From NCBI GenBank assembly GCA_964019695.1, contig OZ026515.1:143042152-143106151 (forward strand): a stretch of 64,000 nt of DNA, in the 5' to 3' direction. Below, piece after piece: positions 34,743 to 44,984 of this stretch (positions within the stretch are counted from its first letter, which is position 1; every line of letters begins with the position of its first letter). The position numbers and the translations under genes were made by a program. Source of the stretch: Loripinus fragilis. Its lineage: Eukaryota > Mollusca > Bivalvia > Lucinida > Lucinidae. The notes under the pieces are model-generated. The model was not told the origin of the DNA. It worked only from the letters and a program-made list of their open reading frames with translations, and did no database searches.

Positions 34743-35275
34743 AGACTTATCTATTGATGAGATGGTAGGGGCCTGATGCTTTGGCTGTTTGTCGGGCCCA
34801 CCGGGGTTTACCTGTTGGATTTCTTTTGCTCCGGTATTCAGTTTAATTTACTGTTGAGTCCTTATCCTTGCTTTATCTCCTTGTTATATCTTGATTTATA
34901 TGTTTTAGGAGATGATGCATTGATAAGTTAGGGGTCTTTCATGCAAACCAAATATCTATGTGTCTTGATCCACATCTGAATTAAGGGTGAGGTTGGCGCC
35001 GTTAAACCGGTTTAAGCCCTCCAGTAAAATATTTTACTGACCGTTCCAAGGCGGTACTTCTTTTGTGGATCTTTTATGTTTTTGTTCTGTCTTTTGTTTG
35101 CTATGTTTTGTGCGCGTCTGTTTATATGTGCTTTGTGGTCACCTGCTGGGAAAGGGCTGACCTCTTGGCTCTCGTTTGTGGTGTCTTCTGTGAGTTTGTC
35201 ACTTTCCCATTGGTATCCTGGGTCTGGTGTGGTACTTGATTGTATCGATTCCTGATCTTTGCACCATTACTTACT
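34743..35275 (+). mobile_element. Penelope F1 3' tail, reference copy
   Basis: Conserved non-coding tail. 34769-34777 (GGGCCTGAT) pairs with 34791-34799 (GTCGGGCCC) as a 9-bp stem with a 13-base loop. 35022-35039 is the perfect palindrome CAGTAAAATATTTTACTG. The tail ends near GTATCGATTCCTGATCTTTGCACC. Both structures recur in other F1 tails (stem degraded near 12960 and 15415, kept near 18555; palindrome kept at 18815 and 45730), and F2 tails carry comparable features, so they may matter for template recognition. Confidence 0.8.
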
Positions 35276-35754
35276 TTTGATACTTCTATGTCAACAAGTG
35301 ACTCATAACAAAACAATTTGCGAAGGAAAACATGTTTGATTATTGTAACTGACGTTAATATGACGTCAAAACGAGCATTTCTTCAAAAAGAAAAGGTTTT
35401 ACTAAATTCAACGACCAAAAAAGGGGTTTTACTTTAATAAAATAATTGTTTTTGGTGTTCTCCTGTCACAACGAGCATCATGGATAATACCTAGCGCAGA
35501 ACGCAAATAGAAAATAAGACGTTCAGGTTGCACGTGCATTTTTATGAAAAGTGTCTTTGACGTAGTAGAATGATTCGCATGAGTGATTCCGATTTTTTTT
35601 CGATATCATCAAACAGATAAAAAGTCAATAAGTAAATTATCATAGAAAATGTTAGATATAATAATGATATTAGAATAATGTGGACCCTGAAACAGTGGAG
35701 CGTAACTAAAGTGGCTCATTGTATTTTCTCAGGGTGAGGCTTAATTGTAGCTGG

Positions 35755-36285
35755 ACCCACCATGGCTCTACTTGAGGTTTTCTTTAGCTCTGACTATCTG
35801 TGAGTCATGAGCCCTTATCATTGTTTTATCATGGTGTGTTAATTTGATTAGAATGTTTCTCCATGATGATACATTGCATTAGTAAGATGGCCTCCATGCG
35901 AGCTGAACATTTCTTGTACTTCAACAACAGCTGAATCTAGGGCGAAGATTTGGTACCAGTAAAATGCATTTAAGCCCCCCCCCCCCCGGTGGTTTAGGCT
36001 GCTGTCCGTTCTAAGGCGGTGGTTCTGTTGTTGTTGACTTTTTGTTTATTGTAACTCCCATTGTGGGAGTCTGTTATTGTTCAATGTTTTGTTGTATATT
36101 ACTTTATATCCATTCTAGTATTGCAATCATCTTGATGGGGAAGAGAGAGCTGGTTGATTTACTTTATTTGTCTTCCTGGTGTCTCGTAATGGTTGAGCGG
36201 CCCTTTCTCGCGGTGCCACGGGGTTGTCTGCGGCTTGTAACTGTGGTATTTCCTGATCATACTCACTTACTATTTTTGTATTAAT
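35755..36285 (+). mobile_element. Penelope F2 tail (plus)
   Basis: From GCTGGACCCACCATGGCTC..CTTGAGGTTTTC through the C-run (35977-35987), GGCTGCTGTCCGTTCTAAGG and GGTTGTCTGCGGCTTGTAACTG to CCTGATCATACTCACTTACT. It abuts the right mariner-type terminus at 35721. The open frames across it are incidental. Confidence 0.75.
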
Positions 36286-36418
36286 TAAAAAATATACAGT
36301 AAAACCTCGAAAATTCAAACTTCTTTTTTTAAATACTTGCTAATTCGAAGTTAATTTGGTGCACATTGGGGCTAAAGGAGAGCCGGATTCAGCTGATCAT
36401 ACTCACTTACTATTTTCA
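36258..36418 (+). mobile_element. Direct duplication around a pogo-like terminus
   Basis: CTGATCATACTCACTTACTA occurs at about 36256 and again at about 36393. Between them lies ATATACAGTAAAACCTCGAAAATTCAAAC (36290-36318), which resembles the CAGT..AACCTCG.. terminus of pogo/Tigger-type elements, followed by CTAATTCGAAGTTAATTTGG. Only one terminus is clear. Confidence 0.4.
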
Positions 36419-36429
36419 ACAATTTCATT

Positions 36430-37220
36430 TATCTTTGAATGGTGGATCCCTTTTCTTTAACTCACGTTGTGTTCATAGGATGTCCGTCCTGCCAGCTACC
36501 CATCCGTTCTTTCGTCGTCCGTCAATAATAGCTTCCTCCTAAACCACTGGGTAGAATCTCAACAATCTTCACTGGGTTGATCGATCCCCTTTCAAACTTG
36601 TTCAAAGATTTCAGCTTTATGTAGAAATCTGGTTGCCTTGTCAAGAAAAGGAAACACTCTAAAATCTTGTAAAAAAACTGCTGGTCAGATTTCAAAAGAA
36701 TTAGGCACAAATGGTCCGTGGGACACCCTCTACCAATGTTGTTCGAATTATTTGACTATTTTAAAAATATGACCGCCAGGTGGCGTAACCAGTTTTTCTA
36801 TGTCAATATTGGTGACATTTTTTTTTATCTGAAATAGCAAGGCCTAGTAAGAAAGACAACACTTCTTGTCTGAAATCACTTGCTCCAGCGCCTTGATATT
36901 TGGTATGTAGCATCAGTTAGTAAACCTCTACCATCTTTGTTCACAATATGACCATGACCAAAAACGACCCCGCCCAGAGTGTCAACATCCTGTGCCTTTT
37001 GTCAACATAATAGTAAATGGACACTTTTACAATGAAACTGCTGATTAATAAAACATCGTAGCCGGGCTTTGAGAGGAGCTATGCATTCCTATACCCTTAA
37101 ATGAAGTCATTCTCAATGAGCGACCCCTGGTCCGAAAACCCTCTTGTTTCCAATGATGAATGAATCGTGTCTCTGAGAGACATATTGATTTGAAATCTTT
37201 GAACTGTCAATTACATCCTT
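36430..37220. other. Unassigned repeat-like stretch
   Basis: GTCCGTCCTGCC...CCGTCCGTCAATAAT, CTTCCTCCTAAACCACTGGGTAGAAT and similar wording recurs at 62440-62560, so this is middle-repetitive DNA. No gene was recognised. The minus frame at 36522-36710 is incidental. Confidence 0.4.
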
Positions 37221-37224
37221 ATGT

Positions 37225-37500
37225 CAAACAGTATGGGTCTGGATCAGACCAAACAATTGTTAACCATGACCTTGATCCAAACTATTTGCAAAAGATCACT
37301 TTAACTTCATGTCAGTTACATTAATGAGTCCAGAGCAGACCAAACAATTGTCAAGCCTGATCTGGGTCCAAACTGTTTGCAAAAGTTCACCTCAACTTCC
37401 TGCCAGTTACATCCTTATGTAGAACAACAGAATGGGTCCAGATCAGACCAAACAATTGCGAGCTTGACCTGGGTCCAAACTATTTGCAAAGGCTCATTCC
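37225..37500 (+). repeat. Tandem array of about 110-bp GATCAG units (three units)
   Basis: Units begin near 37225, 37325 and 37435. Each has GGTC(C/T)AGA(T/G)CAGACCAAACAATTG, then GA(T/C)CTGGGTCCAAACT(A/G)TTTGCAAA, then a spacer with TTAACTTCATGTCAG or TCAACTTCCTGCCAG. The first two blocks can pair as a hairpin. Confidence 0.75.
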
Positions 37501-38104
37501 ATCTTTCTTTCAGATATACTGAAGGACTTTAATTACGCAACACTAACTTCCCCTTATATCTTCCAAAAGACTGTTGAATGTAAACTTCCTTTGCTTCGAT
37601 AATGTCATCATGAGTTGGCTTCTTCAGCAAACACTTTAGTTTTAATTGTACAACTAAACTGGACGACGTTATTTGCTCTGTATGAATTTAGCCATTTAAA
37701 CATTTCTTAAGTAGAGGAGATTTTAAGCTATGGAATAAAAGGGCACACCAAGATAAACGTCATATACGCAAATATCCTGTATCGCAGACCTGCAAATCAA
37801 TATGAGAGTGATTCCTCGATGACTAACAAAGTCCATGATACTAATTTGATGCTTCTAGTGTTTTCTGATTTAAAGAAGTAGGGAATCTTTCATTCATAAC
37901 ATTTGGTCACATGAAACAGTTGACCCCTATCTCAAAAAGTTTACAATTTAATGCATTAAGTTCATCTTAGCTGGACAAGTTTTCCATTGTTTACTTATAA
38001 ATGAATGCTCTTTAACACACAGTCAAATTTATTGTTCTGCCTTCTTTTTCGAGACATAAATTAAAGCTGTTATCCAAGTGTTGCGTTTTTAAAGTCCGTC
38101 AGTA
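37500..38104. other. Spacer between two GATCAG arrays
   Basis: No gene and no further element was recognised in this AT-rich stretch. Confidence 0.45.
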
Positions 38105-38435
38105 TACATCCTTAAGTCAAACAGAATGAGTCCAGATCAGACCAAACATTTGCCAATTCTAGCCAAGTCCAAACTATTTGCAAAGGTTCACCTCAACTTA
38201 GTGCCATTATATTATAGTGACAAACAGTATGGGTCCAGATCAGAAAAAAAACAATTGTCGAGCTTGATCTGGGTCCAAACTATTTGCAAAGGTTCACCTC
38301 AGCTGCCTGTCTGTTACATAACAATGATAAACAATATATGTGTACAGATCAGATCAAACACGTATCGAGCCTGATCTGGGTCTAGACTATTTTCGAAGGT
38401 TCACTTCAGAACCTTGTCAGTAATATCCTTATGTT
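38105..38435 (+). repeat. Second tandem array of about 110-bp GATCAG units (three units)
   Basis: The same units as 37225-37500, beginning near 38112, 38222 and 38335. The second has an A-run expansion (CAGAAAAAAAACAATTG). The open frame at 38126-38374 is produced by the repeat. Confidence 0.75.
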
Positions 38436-38894
38436 GCTTGCATGGGCCCTTCTTCTCCTAAGTACGATGCCTATAAGTGAGGAGCTTGGATTATGTATAA
38501 TTTAGCATTGAATTCTGCTTTGTCGAAAGCACAAAAATTACAAAACAGAACAAGGACAACTTAATAACAAGAAAAAAAAGTGTGACATTTTTCATAACTA
38601 TGCTATGCAGTTATGTACATTCCACACTATTTGCATGAGATTCCCCCCTTATTTTGCCTTGTCAAACAAAGAGATGAAGACTAAATGAGTGCACTCAGCC
38701 TCTACCTCAATATTTACTTTTCATGTAAATTCTATCACTGAGAATCGGATGCCGAAAATTAATCCTTTTGAAATCAATGGAATTATCCATAACATTTTAT
38801 ACTGCTAAGTCAGGAGGGTACAGTGTATATACTGAGGGGTTACTAGATATAATTTCCAAACACATTTGTTTTATTTCTTTTTTCCGAAGATGAA

Positions 38895-39075
38895 TAAAAA
38901 AACAAGGACCAAACACAGAACCCCCACACTCAATGTCAACAAAAATAAACAGTGATTCAACAACAGACCCATCATCTTAGAATGGACAGCCCTTGGAGCT
39001 TGAATACATTTTACTGGTACAATGCGTTGTCGTAGATTATGTTGTTGTTAAAACACAGAAATGTTTAGTTCGCAT
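38895..39075 (-). mobile_element. Penelope F2 tail fragment (minus)
   Basis: Plus-strand AACAAGGACCAAACACAGAACCCCCACA, CATCTTAGAATGGACAGCCC and TTTTACTGGTACAATGCGTTG correspond to the reverse complement of F2 tails such as 48980-49200. Confidence 0.6.
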
Positions 39076-39109
39076 GGAATTCCTAGCTATAGAAATGTGT
39101 CCACACAGA

Positions 39110-39290
39110 GAAACAGTCTGATTATGGCCTTTGGTAGTCGCTTGAATATTCTATGAATGGTTATCTACTGACGGGACATCATTTGGAGTTTCTAAGTTTA
39201 ATAGCATGCTGCACATGCTCGTCTGAGTTTACACTCGCCAAAATGTCACATACATGTACATGTAGTTTATAATCATATGTCGCGGCTCAA
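39110..39290 (+). mobile_element. Hairpin MITE (GATCAG..CTGCGC family), partial copy
   Basis: GGTAGTCGCTTGAATATTCTATGAATGG, CTGCACATGCTCGTCTGAGT and ATGTCGCGGCTCA match the right half of 20748-20985. The strong central hairpin is missing. Confidence 0.6.
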
Positions 39291-39363
39291 TTATGTATTT
39301 GCAGAGTGAACAATCTAATGCCCGGTCCCATGGGGGTCGTGGTTGCAAATGACTGGTGCAGTA

Positions 39364-39580
39364 GGGTAAAGTCGGGTTATTTCGGACGTCAGGTAAATTC
39401 GGACACACATTTGAAAACAGTGTAAATCCAGATGAGACGGCTCCTTATGAGACGTTTCATCAGGATTTCCACTGTCTGTTTGCTTAGTTAATTTATTCTT
39501 TATTCCAATATTTGAAATATGAAACAAACAAGGTCGCTGTCCTAATTTAGCTGTCTGTCCGAATATACCCTACTTTACCC
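39364..39580. mobile_element. MITE with GGGTAAAGTCGGGTA termini, copy 2
   Basis: Ends GGGTAAAGTCGGGTTATTTCGG and, inverted, GGGTAAAGTAGGGTATATTCGG. The interior shares CAGATGAGACGGCTCCTTATGAG and AATATTTGAAATATGAAAC with copy 1 at 22127-22499 in inverted order. It is shorter and probably closer to intact. Confidence 0.75.
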
Positions 39581-39969
39581 TGCTATATACAGAGTGTGGA
39601 TAATGATGTTTTTATTTAAATGATCAATTCGCTGGTAAATACATGAAATGAAATGCGTTCAATATTTGCGTTTACTTGATGAAATACATTTCTACCATAC
39701 ACATAATTTGTTTCTCTAAACTAGAATTCCGAGAATCGAATGAGTCGCCTGGCAAAGCAGAAGTCAAACAAGGCATATTTGTCGAATTTATATCCCCCAG
39801 CGAAGGATTATTTTAGAGAAACGTATAAAATACAAAACATAAATCCCATTTCTCCAACCCCTCAGTTTTTATTTGATATCATACAGATTACAGTTAAAGG
39901 TCTATCAACTAGTTTTCAGTGTTTAGTTCAATATAAAATAAACTTAAATATCTTATTCGTAAAACTTCA
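39581..39969. other. Unassigned stretch
   Basis: No gene was recognised. The plus frame at 39740-40012 runs into the minisatellite and lacks a domain. Confidence 0.4.
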
Positions 39970-40600
39970 ATATCTGACCTATCAGCCTGACCCAGAGGTC
40001 GGGAGTGTATAATAGGTCAAAGTTTTTTTCTTCTATGTTAGATTTTATTTACCTTTGAACCCGACCCATAGGTTGAGGGTGTGTGTAAAGACAGAATATG
40101 TGCTTGCATGGTGTTCTAAGCTTCATTCCCTTTAATTTGTTATGCAGCATGACTACACTCAGAAAAAAGAATTGACCGTTTGACCTCATCCCAGGGGCCG
40201 AGGGTGTAGGTAAGTACAGTATATGTGCTTGCATGGTGCTATATGCTCCATTTCCATTAATATGATATGCAACATGACTACTTTCAGAAAAAAATGGTTT
40301 GACCTTAGACTTCAGGCTCGAGGTGTGTGTAAGGACAGAATACGTGTTTGCATGCTGCTGCATTCGTCATTCCCTTTAATTTGATATGCAACATGACCAT
40401 GTTCTTACAAATGTTGAAATTTAACTTTTTGACCCCACCCCCAGGGTCGGGATCGGGGTATACGGGCAAAGTTTTGCTACCATGTTGCTGCATGTGCCAT
40501 TCCCTTTAATTTGATACGCAACATGACCATATTCTGAAAAAGTTGAATTTTGGTCTCTGTACCACCCCCTAAGTCCACCCAGGGGGCTGAACTCAGACCT
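39970..40600 (+). repeat. Minisatellite of about 120-bp units (GACC..AGGGTCGAGGGTGTG)
   Basis: Four to five units with a CCGACCCA(T/G)AGGTTGAGGGTG-type block, AC(A)GAATATGTGCTTGCATG, CATTCCCTTTAATTTG and ATATGCAACATGACCA. Units begin near 39975, 40065, 40185, 40305 and 40425. One diverged unit lies at about 56000-56200. Minus-strand frames here are by-products. Confidence 0.75.
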
Positions 40601-41260
40601 TCGAACTAAAATTCTCTTTGATACGTTTCATATCTATTGTACCTTTGTCTGCATGCGACATTTCAGTATAAAATATTGACATTGAGTTATTGCGAAATTT
40701 AAATATATGACCTTTGACCCCGGCTAAAGGGTCAAGGGGCTGGGGTAAAATTTTAATTACTGTCATGCTTATCTACTACAGGCAATGGGTAATCATGGCA
40801 TATAAGGAGAAGTTGTCAGATATAATAAATTTGGGGAAAAGTGAAGTTTATTACACAAAAAAGCCAATATAGTTTTTGCATTAGCCTAAACCTAAGTCGA
40901 AAAGGGTCAAAATTCAGTCAAAATTTTGCGGATGACCTCCAAATTCAAACCTGACCTGCGTTTTATGATGTTTTACCCTTCTGTAAATTTTGAATGGTCG
41001 TTGCATCCCTTCAAAAGTTATTGATCGGAAAATCGCAATTTAGCCAAAATCTAAGAAAAAAAGGACCATAACTCAGCCAACATTGTGCGGATAACCTCCA
41101 AAATCAAACTTGACCTGTATTTAATAATGCTATACCCTTCTGTAAACTTTGAATGGAATTGATGCATCCCTTCAAAAGTTATTGATCGGAAACCCAAATC
41201 GGACGCCGACGCCGAATATGTCGACGACGACGCCGACGGAGTCATGATTTCTATGTTTCG
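40600..41260 (+). repeat. Two units of a 150-bp repeat ending in a GACGCCGAC run
   Basis: About 40905-41025 and 41063-41185 match (GCGGATGACCTCCAAATTCAAAC / GCGGATAACCTCCAAAATCAAAC; CATCCCTTCAAAAGTTATTGATCGGAAA in both). The 3' edge is CGGACGCCGACGCCGA...GACGACGACGCCGACGG. Non-coding. Confidence 0.65.
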
Positions 41261-41574
41261 ACCATGCTTCGCAAGCATGTTTCAGATTCGTATATTATAA
41301 GCTATTTTTACGTGTGTGGGTTCTAAAGTAAAATAGTAGAGAACATGCATTGTCGTAGTTTTTGACCCTGAAGTTCAAAGGGAGTGGCCTATGCTTATTT
41401 TATATCAGACCTGTTATCGATAGTTTTCGCCAAATATACGAGAAAAAATTAAATTATGTGAAATTGAATGTATACTCAACTACAAAAGAAACCCATCAGT
41501 CACTTCTAGGGGCAATTCTGGAAAACAGAATTAAGAAATGAAAATATATGTATACAATAATCCTTACCAATCAG

Positions 41575-42115
41575 TTCTGCATTAATACTTCAAGCTGTTC
41601 GCCAGTGTTTAGACAAGGGGTCGCTTTCAAAAATGACAAGTTTTTCACTGGAGATGATATCTCGTTCTCGACTAAATCGGTTCACTTGAGTTAAACTCGT
41701 CCAATAAAGGGCATGACCCTCTCCTGCAGCAATAACTACATCATAACGAGGTGGAATTGAAAGTATGTAACGTTGCACAACGTTCTTGGGATCCGCAGCC
41801 ATTCTTAATGGAGAGCAACCTAAAGCTGTCAAAGACTCCGAGGTTGCACTGAACGATCCTGGGTGCATCACCAGAGCCCATCCCACAACTGCTCTATCGG
41901 ATTGAGAACGGGCTGACTATACTTACGCGGTTTGTTTTGGGTTCTGAACACACTCGATGGTCTCGTCTGAGAGGGACATATCGGTTATTGGACGAAGTGA
42001 ACAGATTTAGAAGAGAACACGAGTGAAAGCCAATTGTCTGTAACGTGTCATTTTTAGAAATGACCCCTAGTCTATACACCGGCGTACAGCATGAACGGGT
42101 TTAATAAAAACTGTT
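41575..42115. mobile_element. Third-layer foldback element
   Basis: Reading inward from the left on the minus strand and from the right on the plus strand gives related wording: TCATTTTT(G)AAA..GACCCCT.GTCTA.ACAC, CGATTTAG.CGAGAAC / AGATTTAGAAGAGAACAC and TTGGACGA. The arms are about 170-185 bases, strongly diverged. The minus-strand frames at 41590-42079 lie in the arms and loop and are not genes. Confidence 0.5.
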
Positions 42116-42121
42116 ACATTA

Positions 42122-43485
42122 CGAGGGTCATTTTTTATGTTCGTAGAGAGGTAGATTTAATGAAAACGGCGAAAGTAAATGCATACATCATGCATATATT
42201 TGGAAAAAATGAGTTTTTATCTATACATGCAACCTAAAATTATTTCAAAATGCATTACTCTAATGTCTTCTACGGGGCAAAGACATGCCTATATATCGCA
42301 CACTGGAAATACGGTAGAAATATGACATTTATGGACTTAGTCTCTGATAGAACGTTTATAATAATTGCATGAAAATGGGTCCATAGCCATACACAGCTTC
42401 TGAAAATCTGGCTGCAGATCAAGGACACCACGTGCTACAATACTATATAAACATTATAGCAAATACGCAGCAATTATTGGATATGGAAGATTTGTTTAGA
42501 ACCTCAGCAAATTGAACAGTAGGCATATGAACTTTATTGTAAAAAGTTGACTCAAGTGGAAGTTGGATACGGGCTTTTGAATGTGGCTTAATATGTTAGC
42601 TGCATAGTAGTATTATAATTTTTCTTGTTTATATGGTAGATGGAAGTGTTATGGTAACTTTCATCCCAAAACAAAGTTAATGCTTTTGTTTTATTAGAAA
42701 TTAACTGCAAAATAAATAGTCTAGGGGGTGCGAAAATCCCTCATTTTGTACATAAATGACGTCATGGAGCGTTATTATATTTAGAAAATACATAAAAACT
42801 GTTTTGTGCCTCTAAGCAGATGTTGAACTCACTGCAATAAGAAAATTATGCAGATCCGATTGTTATTGTGTTTTCTACGCGGGTTTCATTTACCCCACCC
42901 ACTTTTTATAACATGGGGGTATGCCAGTACCGGAAGTTGCCAGTTACACACTTAAATCGATACATCAATATAACTGCTGACGAATGATTGAGTATATCAT
43001 GTGCTACGCAAAACCAGAAGAAATTTTAAAATTTGTTCATAATCGTAATTTCAACAGATATAATAACTAGCACTTGAATGTGATTATTTTGGTATATTGA
43101 TGGGTGTTTTAAAATTGTTATAGAACAGCAAACAACATGCTTAAAGTTTTGCTGCACTTGTCTACGATTAGCGTTGGGATTATTAATTTTGATGGTGCAA
43201 AAGAAAAATCAGCTTGAAAAATGCTTATATCACCATAGCGAATGGAACTTAACAGCGTCTAATTTCCTGCTTGTTGCGTGGTTAAAATGGCATGGATTTT
43301 GACTAGTGTCATTTTCTATGCCTATTTAAAGCTATATCTTGACCGAATTAAGCGCTAATGATGTAAAATTTACACCAGTTGATAGACAAAAGCTAGACCT
43401 TTCAAAATATATATACTTATTGTACCGTAAATTCTATATTTGTAGAGATACAGCCTAATTCTACGAACATAAAAAATGACCCTCG
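42122..43485. mobile_element. Mariner-type non-autonomous element, innermost layer
   Basis: A perfect 26-bp inverted terminal repeat beginning CGAGGGTCATTTTTTATG, flanked by TA on both sides (42120-42121 and 43486-43487). The length of 1364 bp matches full-length mariners (about 1.3 kb), but there is no open frame of even 60 codons, so it is a dead or non-autonomous copy. CGAGGGT after TA is a typical mariner end as I know it. Perfect ends inside more diverged layers make it the youngest insertion here. Confidence 0.8.
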
Positions 43486-43639
43486 TATTCAGTAATTTGA
43501 TGCATAATTGTTTGTTTAAGAATATCGTAAAACATATATTTTCATTTCTTAATTATTTTTCCAGAATTGCCCCAAAAAGTGACCGATGGGTTTCTTTTGT
43601 AGTTGAGTATATCATAACGGTAATAAAAATGACTATATC

Positions 43640-43712
43640 GTTCGCTGTGGTGTAGTTCGCCGAGTCCAGGACTCGTATTGTAGAAGAGGGAAGTTCGAAT
43701 CTCGCGATTTTT
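43640..43712 (+). repeat. tRNA-like sequence
   Basis: GTGGTGTAGTTCGCCGAG resembles box A, and AAGTTCGAATCTC is a box B. The acceptor ends do not pair well. Probably a SINE head or tRNA pseudogene within the outer element. Confidence 0.5.
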
Positions 43713-44004
43713 TATCAGAAGAATACTTTCTATGTACTGATATGACGGAACACTCTACAAAAACTTGAAAATGTTTAATTTTTGTACAGTTGTGCTTATG
43801 TACACTTGGTTGGTCAACAAGCGCAGTCGCCAGGAAATCGAGACTGTTTCGCATGAGAGCCAAGAATGTTTGTCCGACATTTTTTATTTACTAGCACCTG
43901 CATTCATTTACATTTACCATACACAATTCGCACGAGCGCAAAAATCATTTCACGCTTTCCTGGGTTTCTAGCGCATACAAACCCTTTCTTTACCGGAAAA
44001 AAAT

Positions 44005-44113
44005 AAAACAATCCTCGTGAGATTCGAACTTACATTGTACCTGCTATATGTTACGAGTCCTGCGTCTAACCTACTGCACTATGTTACGAGTCCTGCGTCT
44101 AACCTACTGCACT
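44005..44113 (-). repeat. tRNA-like sequence with a 33-bp tandem duplication
   Basis: Minus strand: AGTGCAGTAGGTTAGACGC (box A-like), then CAGGACTCGTAACAT, and AAGTTCGAATCTCACGAGG (box B). The 5' half is duplicated exactly: 44048-44080 equals 44081-44113. Together with 43640-43712 it forms an inverted pair of tRNA-like segments. Confidence 0.55.
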
Positions 44114-44468
44114 ACGGCGGACTATACTGTTCATCTGCTACTTATGTTCACTTATAACACATTCTATTTCAAATAACCTAATTAGAACCCGTATATTTGG
44201 CGAAAACTACGGATAACAAATCGGAGATAAAATTAGCATAGGCCACTCCCTTTGAACTTCAGGGTAAAAAAATACGACAATACGATTAGTTATGCCAATT
44301 CTTTAAGACAACTTGACTTTCGGTGAGTCCGTGTGAGCGAGCCTATTGACTGTAGGTTACTTGCACAGATACGGACATTGACAACCCTAAGGCATGTATA
44401 CGTCCATAAGTATGGCGAGTTGTGGTATACTGGCTTTGTGACAAGCCTAATCAATTAAGCTGTATAAA

Positions 44469-44640
44469 TGACAAGGCAACCTGTTATAACTGCCATACAT
44501 CTATTCTGGCGGACGAAGGAAAGGTAGGAAAACTTAGATCTATTATGAAAATCATTAATAAAGATAAATAATAGCATAAGCCACTTTTAGGATAATGCTT
44601 AAAGGACCAACGTAATATGCATTTACAAATACACAAAATA
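44469..44640 (+). other. Exon-like island upstream of lipase 2 (paralogous to 19878-20060)
   Basis: GACAAGGCAACCTGTTATAAC.GCCATACATCTAT, GGAAAGGTAGGAAAAC (GT donor at 44524-44525), AAAATCATTAATAAA and AATACACAAAATAAAGGCA are in the same order as upstream of lipase 1. The relative placement supports an ancestral 5' exon plus intron start, duplicated with the gene. Coding potential is unclear: one frame (WLCDKPNQLSCINDKATCYN) is open for about 40 codons up to the donor, but it is not conserved in the other copy. Confidence 0.5.
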
Positions 44641-44984
44641 AAGGCAACACAGATTCAGTAGCGCAGATCTGAGTTCTAAGGAGCCACGGAGGCAGCCATT
44701 TAGAACAATTAATTAACTTCCAAAGGAAGAAAGGAGGCTAGGATCAGGAATCGATACAATCAAGTACCTCTAGCAGATCGTGTCCGTATTAGATACGTTT
44801 TGTTGAAGTTCTTCATACAGAATTTAAGACAAGTTAAATTCTCAATGCCATACAAAAGATTTTTTTTACCAAAATTATCTTTTATCAAATACAAAGTAAA
44901 ATGCACATAACTCAATTATTTATGCATATTTTACCCATTAAAGCCGAATGGAATTTCCCACTGATATCAATTGTACCAATCCAT

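Larger units (their letters stand above)
31449..35721. mobile_element. Tc1/mariner-type termini enclosing a Penelope copy
   Basis: The left end begins CAGTGAGCCACTTTAGTTA directly after TA (31447-31448). The right end, read inward, begins CAATGAGCCACTTTAGTTA and is followed outward by TA (35722-35723). About 26 bases are inverted repeats with two mismatches. The TA target and the CA(G/A)TG start fit Tc1/mariner. Only about 540 bases on the left and 440 on the right remain outside the enclosed Penelope copy. No transposase is visible, so the host was probably a non-autonomous element of about 1 kb. Confidence 0.72.
41473..43609. mobile_element. Second-layer TA-flanked element
   Basis: TACTCAACTACAAAAGAAAC at the left is mirrored at the right end, with TA outside each end (41471-41472; 43610-43611). 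About 90 bases are recognisably inverted, including AAACCCATC(A)GTCAC and AATTCTGGAAAA..AGAA(T)TAAGAAATGAAAATATAT. No transposase. Probably Tc1/mariner-like, from the TA. Confidence 0.72.
41351..44279. mobile_element. Outer element of a nested stack
   Basis: About 41351-41450 (TGTCGTAGTTTTTGACC ... CAAAGGGAGTGGCCTATGC ... TAGTTTTCGCCAAATATACG) is the inverted copy of about 44187-44279. The arms are about 95 bases, imperfect. Everything between 41460 and 44185 lies inside, including two tRNA-like segments and the elements at 41473-43609, 41575-42115 and 42122-43485. Confidence 0.75.

Noticed and set aside
34743..35275. Hammerhead ribozyme in the Penelope tails
   Set aside because: Penelope elements often carry hammerhead motifs, but I found no CTGATGA...GAAA core on either strand of the F1 or F2 tails. 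A covariance-model search would be decisive.
37225..40600. CRISPR-like spaced repeats
   Set aside because: Units are long (about 110-120), degenerate and contiguous with related spacers, in a eukaryotic context. These are minisatellites.
41590..42079. Two consecutive minus-strand open frames (98 and 61 codons) that look protein-like
   Set aside because: They fall in the arms and loop of an inverted-repeat element nested in other elements. Related wording appears on the opposite strand of the other arm, and no domain is recognisable.
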